A stretch of DNA of 10,254 nucleotides, from contig CALXTG010000168.1 in assembly GCA_944391355.1 (NCBI GenBank), forward strand, positions 1 to 10,254. Reading direction: 5' to 3'. Origin of the DNA: an uncultured Alphaproteobacteria bacterium (GTDB taxonomy: Bacteria; Pseudomonadota; Alphaproteobacteria; RF32; CAG-239). A program made the translations under genes and the position numbers. Positions 5,565 to 10,254 of this stretch are shown here, piece by piece; the first letter of the stretch is position 1; the number at the start of each line of letters is the position of its first letter. The notes below the pieces were generated by a model that was not told the origin of the DNA, ran no database searches, and worked only from the letters and a program-made list of their open reading frames with translations.

Positions 5565-5646
5565 GCCCTGGAGAAGACTCGAACTTCCACTGGCTGAGCC
5601 AACATGCACCTGAAGCATGCGCGTCTACCAATTCCGCCACCAGGGC
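5561..5646 (-). tRNA. tRNA-Leu, anticodon CAG, CCA encoded
   Basis: The 86-base sequence begins GCCCTGG, pairing with CCAGGGC before discriminator A and an encoded CCA. The D-arm reads GGTGGCGGAATTGGTAGACGC. The anticodon stem CATGC/GCATG holds the loop TTCAGGT with anticodon CAG. A long class II variable arm (TGGC-TCA-GCCA) and the T-loop TTCGAGT with stem GGAAG/CTTCT follow. It decodes CUG leucine codons. It lies 53 bases after the uppP stop, probably with its own promoter, and ends in the hairpin at 5522-5564. Its 3' end is the source of two fragments in the neighbouring repeat locus. Confidence 0.98.
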
Positions 5647-5656
5647 AACACGAACT

Positions 5657-5685
5657 TATATAAATGATTTTTTTTTATAACGCAA
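5657..5685 (-). promoter_or_regulatory. Candidate promoter of tRNA-Leu
   Basis: On the - strand TTGCGT (5680-5685) and TATATA (5657-5662) are separated by 17 bases, placing initiation within a few bases of 5650, just before the tRNA at 5646. The -35 match is weak and the spacer is a run of A residues. No terminator hairpin follows uppP, so read-through from uppP is also possible. Confidence 0.45.
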
Positions 5686-5699
5686 CATCTTTTTTTAAA

Positions 5700-6512
5700 T
5701 TATTGCAAAAATCCGTAAGATTCTAACAATAACCAGCCGCCGAGGATGACCCGATAGACTACAAACGGCAGAAATGTTGACCTTTTCAGCCACCACATAA
5801 TTACATAAATGGCGATAATCGAAGCAATAAACGAATAGGTTATGCCGTCGACGGCGTCAATCATCGTCGCCAGATTGCCGCTTTGATATAGTTCATAGGC
5901 AACCAAACTGCCGGCAGCAAGAATCGCGGGAATCGACAACAGCATTGAAAATTTGGCGGCATCGCGGCGTTCCAGCCCTAAGAAACGTCCCATGGTGATG
6001 GTGATGCCGGAACGGCTGGTACCGGGAATCAGAGCCAAACACTGTGCCAGACCGATTAAAAAAGCGTCAAGAAAAGTCAGGTGGTCAATTTTGCGAATGG
6101 TCATTCCGACCCGGTCGGCAATGAACAGCAAAATTCCAAACCCGAGAATCGTCCAGCCGATAATACGGGTACTGCGCAGCCATTCCATGCCGTTGCTTTC
6201 CAGCAGCAGGCCGACGACAACAATCGGCAAAGTCCCGCAGACAATCAGCCAGAAAAGTTGGGCGCCCTTATTTTGGAAATTGGGTAAAAAACGGGTTTTG
6301 AAAACGCCTTTGATCATTTGCCAGATGTCTTCGGAGAAGTAAATCATCACGGCAATAATCGAACCGACGTGTACGGCAACATCCAATGCAAGTCCCTGGT
6401 CGGGGAAAGCGGTAAATTTTGAAAACAGAATCAGATGACCTGAAGAACTGACCGGCAGAAACTCGGTCATGCCCTGTAGAATCGAGAGCAGTAAAATATG
6501 GAGATTAATCAC
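5700..6512 (-). CDS. uppP: Undecaprenyl-diphosphatase UppP (BacA family)
   Basis: This integral inner-membrane enzyme dephosphorylates undecaprenyl pyrophosphate released in peptidoglycan and polysaccharide synthesis, so the lipid carrier can be reused; extra activity gives bacitracin resistance. The two active-site regions are intact: QGMTEFLPVSSSGHL (13-27, with Glu17, the serine cluster and His26) and PGTSRSG (163-169, with Arg167). Several hydrophobic segments fill the rest. The 270 residues are a normal length. The start codon is GTG at 6510-6512, supported by AGGAAAGAG upstream and by the alignment of the N-terminus with the family (the first active-site motif normally starts near residue 13). 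It begins two bases after the response regulator stop, so the two are probably translated together. It is the last protein gene of the - strand run before tRNA-Leu. Confidence 0.97.
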   Translation of the reverse strand: MINLHILLLSILQGMTEFLPVSSSGHLILFSKFTAFPDQGLALDVAVHVGSIIAVMIYFSEDIWQMIKGVFKTRFLPNFQNKGAQLFWLIVCGTLPIVVVGLLLESNGMEWLRSTRIIGWTILGFGILLFIADRVGMTIRKIDHLTFLDAFLIGLAQCLALIPGTSRSGITITMGRFLGLERRDAAKFSMLLSIPAILAAGSLVAYELYQSGNLATMIDAVDGITYSFIASIIAIYVIMWWLKRSTFLPFVVYRVILGGWLLLESYGFLQ

Positions 6513-6514
6513 GT

Positions 6515-6937
6515 TTAGACTCTTTCCTGTTTAATACCGAAGGCACTGCAAATTCTTTTCTTTAAAGCCAGAGGGGAAATCGGTTTGACCAAATATTCCT
6601 GAATGCCCAGAGCTTTGGCATCAAGCACGGTTTTTTCTTTGGTATCGACGGTAATCATGATGATCGGAATATTTTCGGTGTCTTTGAGGTTGCCTGATTT
6701 TAATTCGCGGGCAAATTCCAGTCCGCTTTTGTTGGGCATTTGCTGATCGAGAAGTATTACATCAATTTTAAAGCTGTTCAGAATCTCAATCGCTTCGGGG
6801 GCATTGGCGGCTTCTTTGGCATTCTTGATACCGATCTGATAAAGCGCGGTTTTGATAAAGGTTCGTGAAAATTTGTCGTCGTCAACCACCAGACAAGTAA
6901 TTGAATCCCAGGTTATTTGCTTATGTAAACTTTCCAT
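6515..6937 (-). CDS. Single-domain response regulator (CheY-like receiver)
   Basis: The 140 residues form one receiver domain with no output domain. The acidic pocket is D19-D20, the phosphate-accepting aspartate is D64 in LLDQQMP, and the switch residues are T95 (in IMITVDT) and K118 (in LVKPI). It is therefore expected to be phosphorylated by a histidine kinase or phosphotransferase and to act by protein contact. No kinase is encoded nearby. An N-terminal extension of about 12 residues precedes the domain. AGGTAGG six bases before the ATG is a good ribosome binding site. It lies 47 bases after the M23 peptidase and two bases before uppP; its partner might be an envelope process, motility or a phosphorelay, and the sequence does not say which. 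Confidence 0.95.
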   Translation of the reverse strand: MESLHKQITWDSITCLVVDDDKFSRTFIKTALYQIGIKNAKEAANAPEAIEILNSFKIDVILLDQQMPNKSGLEFARELKSGNLKDTENIPIIMITVDTKEKTVLDAKALGIQEYLVKPISPLALKKRICSAFGIKQERV

Positions 6938-6984
6938 CTGTACCTACCTAATTCTTATGCTTGTATCAATTCTATATTAATTGT

Positions 6985-7815
6985 TTATAAATTGAAACAA
7001 AAATTATCAGTTTTTGGCATATTTAACAATGACTGAGGGTTGAACTTTGTTCCTCTGAGGCTGGCGCCCCAATGCAGATGCGGGCCGGTGACTCTGCCGG
7101 TGCGGCCGACTTTGCCGATGATATCGCCCTGTTTAACCTTATCGCCTTTTTTTACGTCTATCCGGCTGAGATGCGCATAAATGGTCTGTAATCCGTAACC
7201 GTGATCAATCACGACAACGTTTCCCGAATAAAATAATTCCGGTGCGGTTAGGGTGATAATGCCGTCGGCCGCCGCTTTAATCGGGGTGCCTTCGGGGGCG
7301 GCAATGTCCATGCCGGCGTGCGGGTTCATTTTTTTGCCGTTCATAATACGCTGGCCACCGAAATTGCCGCTGATGCGGCCGTCTACGGGACGAATGAAAC
7401 CTTTTTGCCAGAAGAGATCGGCTTTGTCTTCGGCCAGAGCGGTTCGAATCAGTTTGCGTTCTTTTTCAATTGCGGCATTGTCTTCGGGAGAAGGCGTGAC
7501 CTTGCGCGGCTGTACGCCTTTAAGATTTTGAATATCCCATTGCGTTTTATCGACTTTAAATTTGTAAGTTATTTTTTTACCGTCTTTATCAACCAGCGTC
7601 AGGGGCTCGCGTCCGGCGTTGTCGCGTTCGAAAGCGATAATAAAACGGCCGTCGGGTGAAATCTTATGAGTTTTGTTTTTGAAAATGACTTCCCGGTATC
7701 CGGGGGCATGACCCTGCATAATTTCGCCCTGGGCTTTTTTGCCGCAGATATCGGCGGCATGGCAGTCTAATGAGAGCAAAAGGCTAAAGATTAAATAAGT
7801 CCCCCTGATTTTCAT
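6985..7815 (-). CDS. Exported M23 (LytM-type) peptidase
   Basis: A signal peptide is clear: MKIRG, a hydrophobic core (TYLIFSLLLSL) and a likely cut after CHA (residue 20). A basic, beta-rich domain (about 40-100) and a short helical linker (110-135) lead to the LytM domain (about 140-265). Its zinc ligands and catalytic residues are intact: H166 and D170 in HAGMD, H215 in YAHL, and H246 and H248 in GPHLHWG. It should cut peptide bridges of peptidoglycan in the periplasm, unlike the EnvC type, which has lost these residues. The start lies inside the end of xseA (32-base overlap); the signal peptide and a GGGAG about 11 bases upstream support it. With uppP and the receiver it forms a plausible cell-wall set. 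Confidence 0.95.
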   Translation of the reverse strand: MKIRGTYLIFSLLLSLDCHAADICGKKAQGEIMQGHAPGYREVIFKNKTHKISPDGRFIIAFERDNAGREPLTLVDKDGKKITYKFKVDKTQWDIQNLKGVQPRKVTPSPEDNAAIEKERKLIRTALAEDKADLFWQKGFIRPVDGRISGNFGGQRIMNGKKMNPHAGMDIAAPEGTPIKAAADGIITLTAPELFYSGNVVVIDHGYGLQTIYAHLSRIDVKKGDKVKQGDIIGKVGRTGRVTGPHLHWGASLRGTKFNPQSLLNMPKTDNFCFNL

Positions 7816-9136
7816 TTTTCTTTTTTCTCCCTGCGGCAGGCTGTGAATTGCAGCCGGTTGTTATCTGCCCGTCATGGAATCTGATTTCCAGAGAGCGGGC
7901 TTTGCGGGCATCGGAGACATTGTAAACGGTTTGCCGTTTATCGTTACGAACCCAGGCAAAGCCTCTTTTCAGAACCGAATCGACCGATACCGAATCAAGT
8001 CTAGTCGATAAATTGTTTAAATTTTCTTGCTTTTTTTCTAAAATATTTAAAATGTAATAAGGGCGCAGAGCGGCTCGTTCTATCTGATTATGTTTTTGGA
8101 GCAGCAGGGTTTTGAATGCCTGATTAAGTCTTTCCAGGCGGTCGTCAAGTTTCTGCTGGTTTTCGAACAGCAACTGGGAAAGATTGGGAATACCTCTGGC
8201 CAGTCCGGTCAGCAGATTTTGTTTTTCGGCAAAGAAACGTAAAATGCCGTTGCCGAGCCGCAGGCCGAGATTGTTAATCTGCATGGCCAGTTCGGCTTTG
8301 ACCGGTACGGCAAATTCGGCGGCGCCGGTCGGGGTCGGGGCACGGACATCGGAAACATAGTCAATCAGCATGGTGTCGGTTTCGTGACCGACCGCAGAAA
8401 TCAACGGAATCTGCGAAGCATAGACGGCGCGGATGACAACTTCTTCATTAAACGGCCATAAGTCTTCAAGGCTGCCGCCGCCGCGGGCAACAATGAGAAC
8501 ATCGGGACGGCGGATTTTTCCGTCCGGCGGGAGTTTGTTAAAGCCTTCAATGGCGGCCGCGATTTTTTCGGCTGCGCCTTCGCCCTGAACCGGGGTCGGC
8601 CAGACAATAATATGACCGGGAAAACGATCGCGGACGCGATGGATAATATCGCGGATAACCGCTCCGGAAGCCGAAGTGACGACACCGATGGTTTCCGGCA
8701 GATAAGGCAGCGGTTTTTTATGCGCCGGATCGAATAATCCTTCGGCGGCAAACTGTTTTTTGCGCTCTTCCAGCAGTTTGAGCAAAGCACCGGCGCCGGA
8801 AATTTCCAATTGCTCGATAATCAGCTGATAAGATGATTTGCCGGCAAAAGTGGTGATTTTACCGACGGCGACGACTTCCAGCCCGTCCTCGGGTTTGAAG
8901 CTCAGGTGCAGGGCAACGCCTTTCCAGATAACGGCGGCAAGATTGGCATTTTCGTCTTTTAGGGAAAGATAATAGTGTCCGGAATCGGCACGCTTGCAGC
9001 CGAAGATTTCGCCTTTGACGCGGATTTTGCTGAAATTGCTTTCAACGCATTTTTTGACCGCGGCGGAAATTTCGCTGACGGTAAATTCGGGCAAAGTTCC
9101 GGTTTCCTGCGGGGTAAACAGGTTTAATTCTTCCAT
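7784..9136 (-). CDS. xseA: Exodeoxyribonuclease VII large subunit
   Basis: XseA with several copies of XseB forms exonuclease VII, which degrades single-stranded DNA from both ends in the cytoplasm. An N-terminal OB-fold (about 16-112, opening with EFTVSEISAAVKKCVE) binds the DNA. The catalytic domain follows with TSASGAVIRDI (154-164), VARGGGSLEDLWPFN (216-230), GHETD (250-254) and DVRAPTPTGAAE (263-274). A long helical segment (about 280-390) and a C-terminal strand region with LKRGFAWVRN complete it, ending in QGDLFNL. The length of 450 residues is normal. The start overlaps the ftsY stop by one base (TAATG), indicating translational coupling. No xseB is in the window. Confidence 0.98.
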   Translation of the reverse strand: MEELNLFTPQETGTLPEFTVSEISAAVKKCVESNFSKIRVKGEIFGCKRADSGHYYLSLKDENANLAAVIWKGVALHLSFKPEDGLEVVAVGKITTFAGKSSYQLIIEQLEISGAGALLKLLEERKKQFAAEGLFDPAHKKPLPYLPETIGVVTSASGAVIRDIIHRVRDRFPGHIIVWPTPVQGEGAAEKIAAAIEGFNKLPPDGKIRRPDVLIVARGGGSLEDLWPFNEEVVIRAVYASQIPLISAVGHETDTMLIDYVSDVRAPTPTGAAEFAVPVKAELAMQINNLGLRLGNGILRFFAEKQNLLTGLARGIPNLSQLLFENQQKLDDRLERLNQAFKTLLLQKHNQIERAALRPYYILNILEKKQENLNNLSTRLDSVSVDSVLKRGFAWVRNDKRQTVYNVSDARKARSLEIRFHDGQITTGCNSQPAAGRKKKNENQGDLFNL

Positions 9137-10053
9137 TATTTTATCTCCAGCAGGTTGCGGGCAAAGTCGCGGGCATTAAATTCATCTAAGTCGTCAATTG
9201 TTTCCCCGACGCCGACATAATGAACCGGAACGGCAGTTTCGGCAGCTATGGCGGCCAGAATTCCGCCCTTGGCCGAACCGTCGAGTTTGGTAACGACCAA
9301 GCCGGTTACTTCAACCATCGATTTAAAGGTTTTGACCTGGTCAAGCGCATTTTGGCCGGCGGTGGCGTCAATGGTCAGCAAAACTGCATGCGGGGCGTCG
9401 GGCATCACTTTTTTGATGACGCGGATAATCTTTTGCAGTTCGGCCATTAGGTCGCTTTTATTCTGCAGGCGGCCGGCAGTGTCGATAAAGACAATGTCAT
9501 CTCCGGCTTTGACCGCCTGCTGCAGGCCGTCGTAGCAAAGACCGGCGCTGTCACAGCCGGGGGTGCCTTTAAATATTCTGACTTTGTTGCGTTGTCCCCA
9601 GATTTCCAGCTGTTCAACGGCAGCAGCGCGAAACGTATCGGCAGCGATATAGGATATTTGTTTTGACTCTTTTTTCAGTCTGGCAGTCAGTTTGCCGATG
9701 GTGGTGGTTTTACCGGCGCCGTTGACGCCGACCATCAAGATAACGAAAGGTTTATTTTGCGGAGAAATTATCAGCGGCTGTTGGCAAGGGGTGAGAATCG
9801 TTTCAATATCTGCGGCCAGCTCTTCTTTGATTTCGGGTAAGGAGATATCCTTGTCAAGCCGGCGCTTGGCGAAGCCGTTTATAATACCGGTTGAGGCTTT
9901 AACGCCGAGGTCGGCGCTGATCAGCAGTTCTTCCAGCTCTTCCAGCGTTTGGGCGTCGACTTTCTTTTTGGTGAAGATTCCGCTTAGGCCGCCGCTGATT
10001 TTATTGGAGGATTTTTTTAAGCCCAGTCCTAATCTGGCAAAAAAATTACTCAT
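9136..10053 (-). CDS. ftsY: Signal recognition particle receptor FtsY
   Basis: FtsY is the membrane-associated SRP-family GTPase that docks ribosome-SRP complexes at the translocon. The N-terminal four-helix N domain covers about 20-90. The G domain follows: P-loop GVNGAGKT (109-116), DTFRAAA (139-145), DTAGR (191-195), TKLDG (255-259) and GVGE (281-284). At 305 residues it is the short form, with only a brief N-terminal stretch (MSNFFARLGLGLKKSS, possibly amphipathic) in place of the long acidic A domain of Escherichia coli. Around 166-172, GCDSAGLC stands where many FtsY proteins have small residues instead of Cys, a mild variation. The ATG overlaps the end of mtaB by eight bases; GGGAGA before it is the ribosome binding site. 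The mtaB-ftsY order is usual in Alphaproteobacteria. Confidence 0.98.
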   Translation of the reverse strand: MSNFFARLGLGLKKSSNKISGGLSGIFTKKKVDAQTLEELEELLISADLGVKASTGIINGFAKRRLDKDISLPEIKEELAADIETILTPCQQPLIISPQNKPFVILMVGVNGAGKTTTIGKLTARLKKESKQISYIAADTFRAAAVEQLEIWGQRNKVRIFKGTPGCDSAGLCYDGLQQAVKAGDDIVFIDTAGRLQNKSDLMAELQKIIRVIKKVMPDAPHAVLLTIDATAGQNALDQVKTFKSMVEVTGLVVTKLDGSAKGGILAAIAAETAVPVHYVGVGETIDDLDEFNARDFARNLLEIK

Positions 10054-10254
10054 TGCCGCTTTCTCCCTGTTCTCTTAAAATTTTGGCGCGTTCCCGGCGG
10101 ATATCAACCGGAACCTGAGGCATTAACGCCGCCGGGGTGCCGCTGCGTTCCGAATAAGGAAAAACATGCAGACGGGTGATGCCGGCTTCATGAACCAGTT
10201 TGACGGTATTTTGAAACTGTTCGTCGGTTTCGGTCGGAAAGCCGCAGATAAAAT
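10046..10254 (-). CDS. mtaB: tRNA t6A37 methylthiotransferase MtaB, C-terminal part (5'-partial)
   Basis: The frame enters from the right edge and shows 68 residues before the stop. ICGFPTETDEQFQNTVKLV, LHVFPYSERSGTPAALMPQV and RRERAKILREQGE are the end of the radical-SAM domain of the MiaB/MtaB family, and the FPYS-R-GTPAA-MPQV wording is typical of MtaB. The enzyme adds a methylthio group to N6-threonylcarbamoyladenosine at position 37 of ANN-decoding tRNAs. The N-terminal domain and the Cys-x3-Cys-x2-Cys cluster are outside the window. The protein stops only about six residues after the last radical-SAM helix, whereas family members usually carry another 50 or more residues forming a TRAM-like RNA-binding domain. 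The stop (10046-10048) lies within the ftsY start, an eight-base overlap, so the ending looks natural and not a sequencing frameshift, but this is not proven. Confidence 0.9.
   Translation of the reverse strand, partial: FICGFPTETDEQFQNTVKLVHEAGITRLHVFPYSERSGTPAALMPQVPVDIRRERAKILREQGESGNE

Noticed and set aside
5190..5579. CRISPR-like array of repeats
   Set aside because: Repeats differ in sequence, orientation and spacing, and there are only two copies of each; no regular spacers and no cas genes.
5247..5640. Two overlapping - strand open frames (5247-5618 and 5344-5640) with protein-like translations
   Set aside because: Both begin inside the tRNA-Leu gene; one starts MAELVDAHASGAC, the well-known false translation of tRNA-Leu. 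They then run through the repeat hairpins, giving repeated SSPGHH-type segments that come from the duplicated tRNA end.
7253..7659. + strand frames opposite the M23 peptidase
   Set aside because: They are shadows of a gene with intact zinc-binding motifs and a signal peptide.
8401..8790. - strand frame of 129 codons within xseA
   Set aside because: It lies in another frame of the conserved catalytic region of xseA, with no ribosome binding site and an unlikely basic composition.

Overview
The window reads as a chromosomal segment of an alphaproteobacterium of moderate GC. The pointers are the gene order mtaB-ftsY (familiar in that class), an XRE repressor of the type whose DNA-binding segment runs 'LTFQQVQKYESGSNRIG', a DUF465 protein, and housekeeping proteins (FtsY, XseA, UppP, MutY) that all look alphaproteobacterial. 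Many intergenic hairpins and compact, overlapping operons suggest a streamlined, perhaps host-associated, uncultured lineage; that last point is inference only.

Left part (1-2400, + strand): the 3' part of a long coiled-coil protein of unknown function, then a GalU-like sugar nucleotidyltransferase with its own strong terminator, then a stand-alone XRE regulator. A perfect hairpin at 2368-2394 separates this block from convergent genes on the other strand.

Middle (2416-4459, - strand): a DUF465 small protein, a membrane-anchored TPR-like protein, and mutY. mutY and the TPR gene are coupled through an ATGA overlap. Divergent from mutY, behind about 225 bases of AT-rich spacer, is an orphan + strand gene (4685-5152) with faint resemblance to Lcl/DUF1566-type domains.

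The unusual part is 5190-5646. A complete tRNA-Leu(CAG) lies on the - strand (5561-5646). Beyond its 3' end is about 370 bases bounded by a perfect 35-base inverted repeat, each arm of which is itself a terminator hairpin. Inside are a 21-base copy of the tRNA 3' end followed by a second, perfect 20-bp hairpin, and a degenerate inverted copy of the tRNA T-arm. It looks like scars of repeated events (integration, duplication or a small hairpin-mobile element) at a tRNA 3' end.

Right part (5700-10254, - strand): a tight run mtaB-ftsY-xseA-M23 peptidase-response regulator-uppP. Junctions are an 8-base overlap, a 1-base TAATG overlap, a 32-base overlap, a 47-base gap and a 2-base gap. It joins tRNA modification, membrane targeting of ribosomes, exonuclease VII, cell-wall hydrolysis, a single-domain receiver and undecaprenyl-pyrophosphate recycling. 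The last three suggest a cell-envelope module. The visible MtaB ends right after the radical-SAM region, apparently without its usual C-terminal TRAM-like domain.
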